Origin: Parapristionchus giblindavisi
Taxonomy: Eukaryota > Nematoda > Chromadorea > Rhabditida > Diplogasteridae
Reading direction: 5' to 3'
DNA: 64,000 bases
NCBI GenBank assembly: GCA_943737045.1
Contig: CALSFV010000270.1
Span: 186,001 to 250,000 of the forward strand
The translations under genes and the position numbers were made by a program. This document shows positions 47,401 through 59,037 of the stretch, in pieces (within the stretch, counting starts at the first letter, position 1; the number at the start of each line of letters is the position of its first letter). The notes below the pieces were generated by a model, which ran no database searches, had not been told where the DNA came from, and saw nothing but the letters and a program-made list of their open reading frames with translations.

Positions 47401-50400
47401 TCAACAGAAGAGTTTCCCGGAACGCCAAGGAGAATACGCCTGCATCATTGGCAGGTCGATATTCTAATTAGTATATTTGTAAATCGTTTTTATTGATTAT
47501 CTTTCTTAAAAATATAGAAGCCGAAATTTTACAATAGCTTAATCGATAGATCTCGTCCTCAGCTTTTCAATGGTATGCTGAACTCATACTTTATTTAAGT
47601 GCGCTCGAAAGTTATGAGCATTTCAAGGTTTTAATCGAGTGCGATCGCACGAGAGGAGAGTGACGCAGCCAGTGATCTACCCACTCATCTGCCTCGTACA
47701 ATGACTTTGCCCATTGTAATCAGTTTTACTCTTGTTCTAGTACATTTCCAAGTTTTTTTTGATAACTTTCGGATATTTATTTCTATAATTCAATTCATTA
47801 TCAATCACAAAGTTCATACATGATAACAAAGAGGCTTCAAATTCACAAGAATATTGTCATTGCTCATACACTCATTGTATATACTATACTGTATATACAT
47901 ATACTCATTGTCAGTCTGTGCGATTTTTGGTTCGGTGGAAAAAAGGAAAAATGGTGTTCCACCGAACCAAAAAATCATTCACGAAACGAAGGATAGGATC
48001 AAGTCCTTCGATCTCGGGCGAACACCGTGTGAGGGAAAGTAAGTTCATATCTATTTGGTTGAGGGGGATTTGGTTTTCGATCCAGTTCTCGATCTTATCA
48101 ATGTTCGAGCCAATGGAGGGGAGATGGATTCAGAAAATGAGGTATTTCTGTCATATTTGCTTGATCATTTCGGATCATTCATAAACCACTTGCTAATAAC
48201 TGAGATGTGTGATATTTTTCCTTGAAACATATATCTATCTATCGCCAAAACAAATAGTCAAGAGGACTAGAGCTAAATGTTCGAATACAGTAATGGTAGA
48301 GGTGAACAAAATTCGCTCTTTTCAGGACCCAAGAAGACGACTGTGAAAGCGGCCAAGATTCCCAAGACGGCGAAGACGACATCGAGGACGAGCAAAAAAG
48401 CACTGGTGCGAAGTCTAGTCTTCGATCAACCAGTGGGATGACCAGGAAGAGAAGGGATTGTGGAGGAATCGGAGGACTCGGAGCTGGAAGATGACGTCTT
48501 TGAGGAGGATGGAGATGATGAGGAAGATGAGGACGACGACATTCTAGGACAAAACGAAGATGACTTCATCAGGATGGTTGAGGAAGAGTGTGATGAAATA
48601 TTCTTGTGAATTTGAAGCCTCTTTGTTATCATGTATGAACTTTGTGATTGATAATGAATTGAATTATAGAAATAAATATCCGAAAGTTATCAAAAAAAAA
48701 CTTGGAAATGTACTAGAACAAGAGTAAAACTGATTACAATGGGCAAAGTCATTGTACGAGGCAGATGAGTGGGTAGATCACTGGCTGCGTCACTCTCCTC
48801 TCGTGCGATCGCACTCGATTAAAACCTTGAAATGCTCATAACTTTCGAGCGCACTTAAATAAAGTATGAGTTCAGCATACCATTGAAAAGCTGAGGACGA
48901 GATCTATCGATTAAGCTATTGTAAAATTTCGGCTTCTATATTTTTAAGAAAGATATTCAATAAAAACGATTTATAAAAATACTATTTAAAATATCGACCT
49001 GCCAATGATGCAGGCGTATTCTCCTTGGCGTTCCGGGAAATTCTTCTGTTGACGACTCGATACCAAAACCAGACCCCGAAGAGCTATAGAGCTCCAAAGT
49101 CGGCCGATTTCGGCGTCCAAAAAGTTTGACGACGTCTCTCGGCGTTGAAAATGAAGATATGCAAAAAAGCTCGACGGTACCTTGTTAGGGACCATATGGA
49201 CTATCAAAAAATGTATTAATATAGGGGGGTCAAAAAATGTGCCAACTACCCCCGGATTTTACTCGATTCTTCAGTGACATGCGTGATATAGGGCGATGTA
49301 AACAATAAATTTTGGCAAACTTGTGCTTTTTGCAGGTATGTGACAACGGCAAACGATTGACAACTTTATCGGAGAAATTTGTTGTCAGACTTCAAAAAGT
49401 AGAACGATTGTAGTCAATGTATGAAATAAATAAATGTGGCAACAGATAGTGGCTATTTTGTAGACAGACAAGAAAACTGAGGATGATACATGTCAGAAAA
49501 CATTAGTTCAGCCTCTGTAATAGCGCGGCAACAATGAATGGCTAATCACGTTTTCCAACTTATAAAGAGGGCGAGGCGGATGCCAGGCGGGTTTGGTGGG
49601 CTGCATTAGAGAGGGTGTGCGTGCGAGATGGCATCAAATGATTCTCTCTGTCACACTCTCCGCCGTGTCACCAAACCTGTCTGAGGTGCGCCGCTTTGAC
49701 TAATGAACTATCGTCTCATTATTATGAGGATGTGAAAATGCACCAAAAAATGGAATGACTAGAGAAATGTGCTTCTTTCTATTCAGACAACATAAAATAT
49801 TCGTTTTGATGTCAATGAGAAGGCAAGAATCGATTGACATCAAAAAGAAGATTTTTTGTTGTCTGACTAGAAAGAAGCACATTTCTCTGGTCATGACTTG
49901 TATCATCCTCATTTTTCTTGTCTGTCAACAGTTCATTCATTAATTGCAACCACAAATATTTATTAGACACATTGACAACAATCTGTATTAAATTTGATGT
50001 CTGACTGCAATTGGGTGCGATAAAGTTGTCAATCCTTGTCACGCACCTGCAAAAAGCACAAGTTTGCCACAATTTATTGTTTACATCACCCTATATGTTA
50101 GCGCGGGACTTACTACATATACACATATCGTCAAAAGTTATATTTGCTCTGTGTTACGAATAACGAAAAAATATCACGCGTGTCGCGTAAGGATCGATAC
50201 AACTATCGGACAATGAAAAAATGAAAATCTCATATAAATCATTTTTTCGAGAGCACTGACAGTGCCGGAGAAGATAGCGTTTCGAGTTTTTGTATAAGAT
50301 GAATTTGAACGAAGATAGTCGCCGTTGACTGTCGAAATTTGTGAAAAAGTCGTGTCTTTCACCCGCAATAACTCGCTTTGGAATGGGAGTAGCGAAAATA

Positions 50401-53400
50401 TCACAAAGACATAAAAAACACTATCTGAGAGAATTCAACAACTGGGATATTTTTTGGTATCGATGAAAAATGGATTTTTCTGTTTTATGTATGATAAGTA
50501 CAGGCTCAATGAGTGAAGTTCACTGGTACTTGGAAATTTCTTCCAATTGAAAATTCGCTTCAGGGGGTGACCACACAACGATTTGGCGCCTTTTCCTAAA
50601 AAGTTTATTTCGAATCCAATCGATTCGGGAGTGAGTGCAGTGGATTTCTTGGCGAATTCTAAGAAACTATTGCTGAGGAATGTTTTTTGATCAAAGATCA
50701 ACGAAGGCTGGAATTTTAAATTTTCGAAAAAAATTTCATATTTAATTAATTTTCACTATTTTGCTTCAACAACCCTACGTTTTTTTATTTGCTTAATCGC
50801 TTCTAAATATCATAACACAGCTTCAGTTTAAAAATGAGAATTTTTAAAAAATACGATTACGGCGAAAAAATCATTTTTATAATGAAGTCGTGAATTATGG
50901 TGTGGCACCTACAGTATCCCGAATCGATCAATTTAGAAATCTGGTATTTTTAAACATATTTTACCGCTGTTCTTGACATGACTAAGGTATTCGACTACTC
51001 CTCGTCTTCGGAGTGCACCCGTGCCCAGGTGCTGATGTCGATGAAAATTGACATTTTTCGTAAATTGATCACTATTTCGTTGTTTGTTATCCATAATCGA
51101 TAAAGATTGGATCACTATACCATAGTATCATCTATACAAACATACTAAAAAATGAAGAGAAACTGTTGACTTTCAAGAAAGTTATTGCTGAAAAACCAAA
51201 ATATCATAAAATATTGACCAGTACTGAACCGTGCGGGTGCACTCCGAAGACGAGGAGTAGTCGAATACCTTAGTCATGTCAAGAACAGCGGTAAAATATG
51301 TTTAAAAATACCAGATTTCTAAATTGATCGATTCGGGATACTGTAGGTGCCACACCATAATTCACGACTTCATTATAAAAATGATTTTTTCGCCGTAATC
51401 GTATTTTTTAAAAATTCTCATTTTTAAACTGAAGCTGTGTTATGATATTTAGAAGCGATTAAGCAAATAAAAAAACGTAGGGTTGTTGAAGCAAAATAGT
51501 GAAAATTAATTAAATGTGAAATTTTTTTCGAAAATTTAAAATTCCAGCCTTCGTTGATCTTTGATCAAAAAACATTCCTCAGCAATAGTTTCTTAGAATT
51601 CGCCAAAAAATCCACTGCACTCACTCCCGAATCGATTGGATTCGAAATAAACTTTTTAGGAAAAGGCGCCAAATCGTTGTGTGGTCACCCCCTGAAGCGA
51701 ATTTTCAATTGGAAGAAATTTCCAAGTACCAGTGAACTTCACTCATTGAGCCTGTAATTATCATACATAAAACAGAAAAATCCATTTTTCGTCGATACGA
51801 TTATCGATACGATCGATACGATACGATTGTCGATTATGTCGATTTTCTAAGATAGTGTGTTATAAATTATAGAGAATTTTTAGGAGAATCTAACTAACAC
51901 AAGCAGAAATTACAAAATCGAGTTTTGAGCAACTTCTGTGGCGGGAAGCTGACGTTTGCACCACAAATCGATTTAACACTTTTTTTATTGGTTCAGATGT
52001 TAGATATTGTGAAGACGCATCGATTGATATATAGTTATGGGGGTCGAATATGAGTTTTTCCCAAAAAAACGAGTCTGAAATCTCGGACTTAGCCGATTTC
52101 TCGCTCGAGAGATAGAAGGATCATTTTGACCTACCCACTCGTTCTCGCTGATCAATGATTTACCAACTCTTTTTTGTTAGTTTTACGTGTTTTCAAGTGT
52201 TTTCAACAGTTTTCCCTGTTTCCTGAATATATTATTCAACTTCCATTGTGCTTCCACTACGAAGAACACACGTGAGCGGAGAAGAAACGAGTCGGAGAAG
52301 GAATCAGAGATGGAAGATGACGTCTTTGAGGGCTAGGATGAGGAAGAGGATGAAGACGAATTTAATGAGATAATTACTAATAATTGTACGCAGGATGAGG
52401 AGAGTTTTCTTCGGGAGGCTATCGATGCCTGAATAGACTCCATCTTTGATAAGTAGATTGTTGCTTGTTCATATTTCATTGTTTGCTTATTAATTCCTTC
52501 TTAGAATTAGGTTTTAGTTATGATTTTTATTTATTTCTACGATTTTTTTCGAGTTCAATGCACAGAAATGTAAAGAAATTGAATTGATCAGCGAGAACGA
52601 GTAGGTAGATCAAAATGATCCTTCTATCTCTCGAGCAAGAAATCGGCTAACAAGGGAAGGCCCTGGAGCCACACTCACCGATCAGGTCCAATGATTTACT
52701 GGTGATACATCTCATATAGGGATGAGGTTTGGCGGTATCAGAAATTGCAAAGCTCTTCTTTGAAATTTTAAAATTATTTTAAAAAAATCGATGATCAAAT
52801 TTTCAGTGTGCACATCTTTATCAGAAGTAGCACCATAACATCGTATGCAAATTGAGAAAGGTTAAAGCATTCAGATATGCAAATTTGATTGCAAAAAATC
52901 GATTTTGAAAGTGTTATCATTGTTTTTTGTCCATTTTTAAATACATTTTAAAATTTCAAAGAAGAGCTTTGCAATTTCTGATATCGCCAAACTTAATCCC
53001 TATATGAGATGTACCTCCAGTAAAAATTTGGACCTGATCAGTGAGTGTGGCTTCAGGGCATTCCCTTGTAAGTCCGAGATTTCAGACTCGTTTTTTTGGG
53101 AAAAACTAATATTGCGGTCGCGATTCGACCCCCATAACTATATATCAATCGATGCGTCTTCACAATATCTAACATCTGAACCAATAAAAAAGTGTTAAAT
53201 CGATTTGTGGTGCAAACGTCAGCTTCCCGCCACAGAAGTTGATCAATACTCGATTTTGTAATTTCTGCTTGTGTTAGTTAGATTCTCCTGAAAATTCTCT
53301 ATGATTTATGTCTTTGTGATCTTTTCGCTACTCCCATTCCAAAGCGAGTTATTGCGGGTGAAAGTCACGACTTTTTCACTAATTTCGACAGTCAACGGCG

Positions 53401-56400
53401 TCTATCTTCGTTCAAATATCTTCTCCGGCACTGTTAGGGCTATCCAAAAATAGTCAATATTTAGAGGGGTTATATTTTGTCCGGCCACCCCACGATTTTG
53501 TCTCGATCCTTACGCGACACGCGTGATATACTTCATATGCCGTTATGCCTATGCGACATGAGCATGTTTTACCATGCCAGCGTATCAATTGATCAATGGA
53601 TGCGCTATACAGCATGGTAAGTTTTTTTAATTGACTTACTCTACTACATATTTGTGCATATATTTTGGGCATAATGCATAACGGCATATGCAGAGCAAAC
53701 ATTGATAAACTTTGGTGTAAAAAGATAAAACGAAGGATGCTGCAGGAGAGCGCATCCACTTCAGCATAGAGCTTAGTATTAGGAGTAAGCGTGGTGTATG
53801 GCTCTTCGAACTATGCATGAATCGTATTCAGTACATCTCAAAAATTTCAATATAGTTTTTTTATTTTTTTATTTTTTTAAATCATGCTGTTTTGGCACGG
53901 CATAAACGGCATGAACAGAACAGGCATAAACAACATATTCGGCACAACGGCATTGCTATGCAGCCCAGCCCTGCTTACTAGAGTTGGCTATTCGTGTTGC
54001 GGGTTGCGCGCCCGCTATGGCCCGCATACCGGGGTGCGCCCGTTTCGGCAACGAATCATAAATCGGTTGGGAGATGGCCTATGGAAACAAAAGTTGAACC
54101 ATTGTTATCAGTAGTGGTGTACGGTATGGTGCTACCGTAACCATCAGGAATCGCGAACTGATTTTTTTAGTCGACCCATGACCCGGGGTTCATGGTTGAA
54201 AATGTCCAAAGTCGAAAAATTCATGATGGCCAGAGATGAAATATTAGTGGTCATTATATCACTAGTGAGCCAACTTTTATCTTTTTTTTTTTTTTTTTTT
54301 TTCTAACTAACGTAATCTAGCTACCGTACCCAACAATATTATAGCGAAATTCACGGCGAATCCCGGTTTGATTACGGTAGTTCGGGTTACGTTATCAAGA
54401 AAGATAAAAGTTGGCTCACTAGTGATATAATGGCCACTAGTATTTCATCTCGGGCCATCATGAATTTTTCGACTTGGCCATTTTCAACCATGAACTAAAC
54501 ATGGTCATGGGTCGACTAAAAAAATCTGTTCGCGATATCAGGCGGTTACGGTAGAACCATACCGTAAACTACTACTGATAACAATGGTACGACTGTTGTT
54601 TCCGTAGACCATCTCCCAACTGATTTATGATTCGTTGCCGAAACAGGCGCCCACCCCCCCCCCCACCCCCCGCATATCATTCCGGGCCCGCAACATCCAT
54701 TGCGAGATCAAGTCCCTTTCTCCGCGCCTCCGCCGCTCGTTCCCTGGCTCTCCCCGGTTCGACCACACCTTCAAGAAAATGTTTTGCAACTTAAAGGGAG
54801 TCTGCCAAGAAAGTCAAATTGAGGTCATATCACGCATGTCAGCTAAGGATTGACTGATTCCACTACACACTTTTGAGTTGACCCCCTCTTTTCTCACGGT
54901 TTTCGATGGTCCTTGGGTAAGACATCCCTGAGCCAGATTAGCAAGGTTGGTAGATCAATCGTCTCTCCAGGAGCTCACGTCAAAGTTCGTCGTTGAGGCT
55001 CCTTCCGATGCGGTTTTCTCGGCTCACAGGAGAGCTAGGAAAAAGTGTTCAACAGATTAAATGTATAATTTCTCGAGTACTTTCAGATAAAAATGTGAAA
55101 ATCCAACTTATTGATTTTGTATTCCATAAAGAATTGATTTTGTTCCATAGTTCCGGGACCTATTTTGTTTTGGGCTCAATCGATAGAGCTCGTCAATAGC
55201 TTTCATTTAAGCCCTTGGGAGCCGATTTAAGTTGGCATTTGGCTGAATGACGGCCAGAAAACTGCATTTGAATGCTGGTAGATCATTAATGAAAGCCGCG
55301 CGTTGCTTTGATCTACTCGCCATCGTCGGTTAATTGACTGGATTGTCCTATAATATACTGGAGAATGGGATGACGATCAATCTGACGTCGAATCGCTCAC
55401 TCAAGTTCGTTTTGTTCTCGCTGCAGCCAAACCAGCGAAATTAGCTAATTCCGATGGTTCCTGGTACGGATTGACCGATGAATGCTGCAGATATGAGAGA
55501 AAGTTCCAGTGCCGCCCAGTGGATGGGCATCCAAGATGGTTACGTCGATTCAATCCAGCCAGAACACTCTTGGGAATTCTTCGAGAAACATAGATCACTT
55601 GGCCAGAGATCCAGAGAGCTCTAAATAGAACTGTCTCTCATATCTGCAGCATTCATCGGTCAATCCGTACCAGGAACCATCGGAATTAGCTAATTTCGCT
55701 GGTTTGGCTGCAGCGAGAACAAAACGAACTTGAGTGAGCGATTCGACGTCAGATTGATCGTCATCCCATTCTCCAGTATATTATAGGACAATCCAGTCAA
55801 TTAACCGACGATGGCGAGTAGATCAAAGCAACGAGCGACTTTCATTAGTGATCTACCAGCATTCAAATGCAGTTTTCTGGCCGTCATTCAGCCAAATGCC
55901 AACTTAAATCGGCTCCCAAGGGCTTAAATGAAAGCTATTGACGAGCTCTATCGATTGAGCCCAAAACAAAATAGGTCCCGGAACTATGGAACAAAATCAA
56001 TTCTTTATGGAATACAAAATCAATAAGTTGGATTTTCACATTTTTATCTGAAAGTACTCAAGAAATTATACATTTAATCTGTTGAACACTTTTTCCTAGC
56101 TCTCCTGTGAGCCGAGAAAACCGCATCGGAAGGAGCCTCAACGACGAACTTTGACGTGAGCTCCTGGAGAGACGATTGATCTACCAACCTTGCTAATCTG
56201 GCTCAGGGATGTCTTACCCAAGGACCATCGAAAACCGTGGAGAAAAGAGGGGGTCAACTCAAAAGTGTGTAGTAAAGCAGACTATTTTGGTCAATCCTTA
56301 GGTGACATGCGTGATATAACTTGTCTGATGCCTTCGACATCATAAACATAAGTGAAAAAAAATATTTAAAAATTTTGAGCGAATTATATGGTGGCACTGC

Positions 56401-58591
56401 GTCGAATGAGAACCGATGAATAACCTACTGGATGATAACCGGAAGCTACCGGATGAGAACTGAGCGTATGGGAACCCACTGAGTGAGAACTGAGCGCTTA
56501 GGAACCGAGTGAATGAGAACTCACAGGATGAGAACCCACTAAGTGAGAACTGAGCGTATAAGAACCGACCAGATGAAAACCCATTGAATGAGAACCGACC
56601 GGATGAGAACCCACTGATGATATAATGTGTCGGATGAGAACTCAGCGGCCATTTTACGCCAATTTTCGCGCTGATCAAGGGTAGATCAGTCTAGCATTTC
56701 AAAATGTGTCGTATGAGAACTCAGCGACCATTTTATGAAAAAAATGTTCAAAAGTTGTCAGATCGATCGAGCATTGATGAAACAAGTACCCAATCATAAC
56801 CCAGGCGCCAGGACACCGGCGCCGGCGCCCAAATAAAAGTACTTCTAAAGTTGTCAAATCGATTGAGCATTGATAAAACAAGTACCAAATGGTCGTCCAG
56901 GCGCCCGCGCCCAAATAAAAAAAAGTTGTTCTGGTGCTTGTTTCATCAATGCTCAATCGATTTGACAACTTCGGAATAACTTTTTATTTGGGCGCCGGCG
57001 CCGGCGTTCTGAAGCCCCTGGTTATGATTGGGTACTTGTTTCATCAATGCTCGATCGATCTGACAACTTTTGAACATTTTTGTCATAAATTGGCCGCTGA
57101 GTTCTCATCCAACACATTTTGAAATGTTAGACTGAGCTACCCTTGATCAGCGCGAAATTTGGCGTAAAATGGCCGCTGAGTTCTCATCCGACACATTATG
57201 TCATCAGTGGGTTCTCATCCGGCCGGTTCTCATTCAGTGGGTTCTCATCCGGTGGGTTCTCATTCACTCGGTTTTCAAGCGCTCAGTTCTCAATCAAGGG
57301 GTTCTCATACGCTCAGTTCCCATCCGGTGGGTTATCATCTGGTCGGTTATCATCTGATCTGTTCTCATACGCTCAGTGCTTATCCGGTTAGTTCTAATCA
57401 CGTTAGTTCAGCCTCTGTAATGGCTTCATACACTTTTACAGGAGATCCGTGATATATCTTTGATTCCAGCACAAATTAAACTTGTTTTTGCTATTTTTTC
57501 TTCGTATGAAAATCTTACAAAAAATTATGTAAAAATCAATCATAATTTTTTAACATTACCATATTATGAAAATTACAATTGGTTTTTCTTATGGTTTTTT
57601 TTCTTTTGATCTCGCAGAGACTGTGTTTCATTGTAGGGCGAAAACAGGATGAATACAGGTAGAAATATGCAAATAACTCTGCGCCCTGGGGCATTCTGCC
57701 AAAATGAAAAAGTCTTCTTTTTCCGATACCTATCGAATGGTATATGTCCCATCCTGAAGTCCGGGACCGGCCAACCAGACTTCCCTTGTTAGCAGAAGAA
57801 GTTCGAAATTTTTACGAGAATTTACCGATTATTAAAAGGTTTAACGTCTTTACCTTTTTACCGGATTTGTCCCGTTTTTTAGACCGGTAAATAGCCGTTA
57901 TCGATGTTTTTTACCGTTTCTCCCAACTGTCATAGACCATACATTGCCATACCTCGTGATGCGCGGATTGACCTACTATATATGGCTTGTTTTCAGCCAC
58001 CTGATACGAAAAAAAAGCTGAAAATGATAATTTTTAAGCGAAAAAATAACGAATTTTCTAAATTGACCTGCTGTATTTCTATAATCTAACCACTATATAA
58101 AAACAATGGCAAGGGCACCGAAAATGTAAGTGATAGACGACTCATTTATCGCAGACAATGAACCACTTATCGCGGTGACTTCTTTCACTGATATATAAAT
58201 AAGGAAGTATGTAAAGAAAGAATAAGCGCCAAAATCGCTCGTTCTTACAGAATAAGAATTTTAATAATTTATAATAATTTATCTACGCCCGAGGCGCAAC
58301 AGCAATCGAATGAACAATGGGTGGTAATATATGATTGAGGACTCTCCGGATTCATTGAGAAAATGATAATTCGACGATATTGGGGTGGGCTTCCAATCGA
58401 CGTTTAATTTTCGAATTTTAATGATAAATAAATAGAAAAATGCAAGCGGGCAACGTTGTCATACTCTTGATTCTAAAAACAGAATGCCTCATCGTAGCAT
58501 TCTTCAGGATAATATCGCATCCTAAATCTCCTGATCGTTAATGTCGACTTTCACTTTTAGCCAATTCATCAAGCAGTTTTTTTCGAGCTCC

Positions 58592-58634
<43 letters not shown>

Positions 58635-59037
58635 TTTTATTCCTTCAAATGAACGCATCGGGGATGGGATTGGGAATATCTTTATCATTATTTTAATTTC
58701 TTTTACTAATAACTCAAACTTAGATCTACTTCTAATTGTAGATTTTTTTTCAGAACCTACAAAACCGTCTGGACCAATCTGTCCCATAACCTTCGAAGGA
58801 AATTGCGATATTAGAGACACGGAAAACTGCTTCCTTCCTGACGCAATAAACGGAGTTCTCAAATGTCCCGATAGATTGTATGCTACAGTGAATAATTACA
58901 TTGATATTTTCGAAGTCTACGGTGCAAAGGAACTTGTTTGCATGCCTGACGGTTTTTGGCATGCTGGTGATACACCGCTGGATAAGGGGGAAATACGATT
59001 TGCATGTTCGAACATTAAAGGGCACAATGGATGGTAA
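44454..59037 (+). CDS. Family B gene 4: secreted Cys-rich protein with a ~14.2-kb intron
   Basis: Exon 1 (44454-44538, 85 nt as in paralogues) encodes the signal peptide MILVVLYVFTLLLIHVQACA then KMVISELP. Exon 2 (58754-59037) follows a TTTTTTTCAG acceptor, begins AA in the right phase, and encodes ICPITFEGNC, NCFLPDAING, CPDRLYATVN, ELVCMPDGFWH and FACSNI to TAA; 122 aa in all. Both exons are free of stops and frameshifts, have no other partner in the window on this strand, and are paralogous to the compact genes at 25-30 kb. The intervening 14.2 kb is nearly all nested palindromes. The donor is GTGGGA, not the GTATTT of paralogues, because a dispersed repeat begins a few bases into the intron. 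Whether it still splices is inference; two orphan exons are the alternative. Confidence 0.55.
44546..44640 (+). repeat. Dispersed repeat abutting the exon 1 donor
   Basis: AGAATTAAAACTGTCCGAAC and following text match 15603-15690. It starts about 8 bp after the exon 1 boundary and replaces the usual intron start. Confidence 0.6.
44978..45626. mobile_element. Mutator-like foldback MITE, copy 3
   Basis: Arms with GGGGGGCGCCCGTTTCGGCA and inverse, and an inner CATGACCCGGGGTTCATGG. Flanks AGTAAAAGT (44969-44977) and GGTAAAAGT (45627-45635) match at 8 of 9 positions. Confidence 0.85.
45661..47060. mobile_element. Foldback FB-C, copy 1
   Basis: Ends TATCTTAGAAAATCGACATA (left) and CTCTCAGATA (right). 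Arms of about 600-650 bp (45690-46330; 46430-47020). Copy 2 at 50422-51854 is the same element in the opposite orientation. The arms contain frames that are only mirror shadows. Confidence 0.75.
47171..49290. mobile_element. Foldback FB-B, copy 1, with a protein tail in its core
   Basis: Ends ATATCACGCGTGTCGCGTAA and GACATGCGTGATATA with about 700-bp arms (to about 47870; from about 48610). The core (about 47880-48609) holds a degraded coding tail. FB-B copies 2 and 3 share the ATATCACGC(G/A)TGTC end. Confidence 0.8.
48328..48609 (+). pseudogene. C-terminal tail of an unidentified FB-B protein (one stop)
   Basis: A Lys/Thr-rich part (KKTTVKAAKIPKTAKTTSR) is followed by an acidic tail (LEDDVFEEDGDDEEDEDDD) and ends IFL then TGA. 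One in-frame TGA (48439-48441) breaks it. It follows a TTTTCAG acceptor-like site. The core of FB-B copy 2 encodes a related tail (MEDDVFEG, stop, DEEEDEDEF), so both derive from one transposon protein. Basic plus acidic tails occur in many nuclear proteins; the identity is unknown. Confidence 0.5.
49291..50091. mobile_element. TA-flanked foldback FB-H
   Basis: TA, GGGCGATGTAAACAATAAA ... TTTATTGTTTACATCACCC, TA. Arms of about 110 bp or more. A second inverted pair lies inside (about 49755-49900, AGAGAAATGTGCTTCTTTCT and inverse). The left TA overlaps the right edge of FB-B copy 1. Confidence 0.75.
50422..51854. mobile_element. Foldback FB-C, copy 2 (opposite orientation to copy 1)
   Basis: TATCTGAGAGAATTC at the left, TTTTCTAAGATA at the right, the reverse order of copy 1. 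It interrupts the left arm of FB-B copy 2 between GACATAAA and TTATAGAG; the other arm reads GACATAAATCATAGAG in inverse. Confidence 0.75.
52262..52432 (+). pseudogene. Acidic protein tail in the FB-B copy 2 core
   Basis: A frame reads KNTRERRRNESEK, then MEDDVFEG, a stop, then DEEEDEDEF and EESFLREAIDA ending in TGA. Related to 48328-48609. Confidence 0.45.
52651..53068. mobile_element. Harbinger-like foldback FB-D (TAA TSD)
   Basis: TIRs CAAGGGAAGGCCCTGGAGCC and inverse of CAAGGGAATGCCCTGAAGCC, flanked by TAA at 52648-52650 and 53069-53071. The mirror arm has the single, uninterrupted site near 52095 (CGGACTTAGCCG). A 3-bp TAA TSD suggests PIF/Harbinger; no transposase. Confidence 0.8.
54031..54669. 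mobile_element. Mutator-like foldback MITE, copy 4
   Basis: Same interior as the other copies. Flanks CCGCATACC (54022-54030) and CCGCATATC (54670-54678), 8 of 9 identical. One arm has a T-run at about 54284-54302. Confidence 0.85.
54827..56317. mobile_element. Foldback FB-B, copy 3 (near-perfect palindrome)
   Basis: Ends ATATCACGCATGTCAGCTAA and GTGACATGCGTGATAT. Arms of about 740 bp with almost no loop (centre at about 55610) and very few differences, suggesting the youngest or best-conserved copy. No coding tail. Confidence 0.85.
56400..57430. repeat. Inverted pair of 15-bp minisatellites
   Basis: Left block (about 56400-56640) repeats GGATGAGAACCCACT-like 15-mers; the right block (about 57175-57410) repeats the inverse, GGTTCTCATCCGGTG-like. 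They form the outer arms of a palindrome centred near 56940. Because 15 is a multiple of 3, these blocks give long repetitive open frames that are not genes. Confidence 0.85.
57431..58753 (+). other. 3' end of the 14.2-kb intron of family B gene 4
   Basis: No exon seen before the acceptor at 58744-58753. Contains TTCCCTTGTTAGC near 57783, a lone FB-D-like end, and a (TAA)n microsatellite at about 58592-58635. Confidence 0.5.
58592..58635. repeat. (TAA)n microsatellite
   Basis: About 14 TAA units shortly upstream of exon 2 of family B gene 4. Confidence 0.95.

Larger units (their letters stand above)
50171..53530. mobile_element. Foldback FB-B, copy 2, with nested FB-C and FB-D
   Basis: Ends ATATCACGCGTGTCGCGTAA and exact inverse. 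The left arm (50171-50421, then 51855-52130) is split by FB-C copy 2. The right arm (about 52610-53530) is split by FB-D (52651-53068). Each opposite arm keeps the uninterrupted sequence. Confidence 0.8.

Noticed and set aside
48426..48632. Ser-rich minus-strand ORF
   Set aside because: Mirror of the acidic GAA/GAT-rich tail on the plus strand.
53530..53985. Possible fifth hAT-like element ending CAGCCCAGCCCTG
   Set aside because: The right end resembles the family, but no left end or TSD could be matched.
56340..57391. Long repetitive ORFs rich in FSSGRFS-like words
   Set aside because: Produced by 15-bp minisatellite units, which keep any stop-free frame open; not evidence for a protein.
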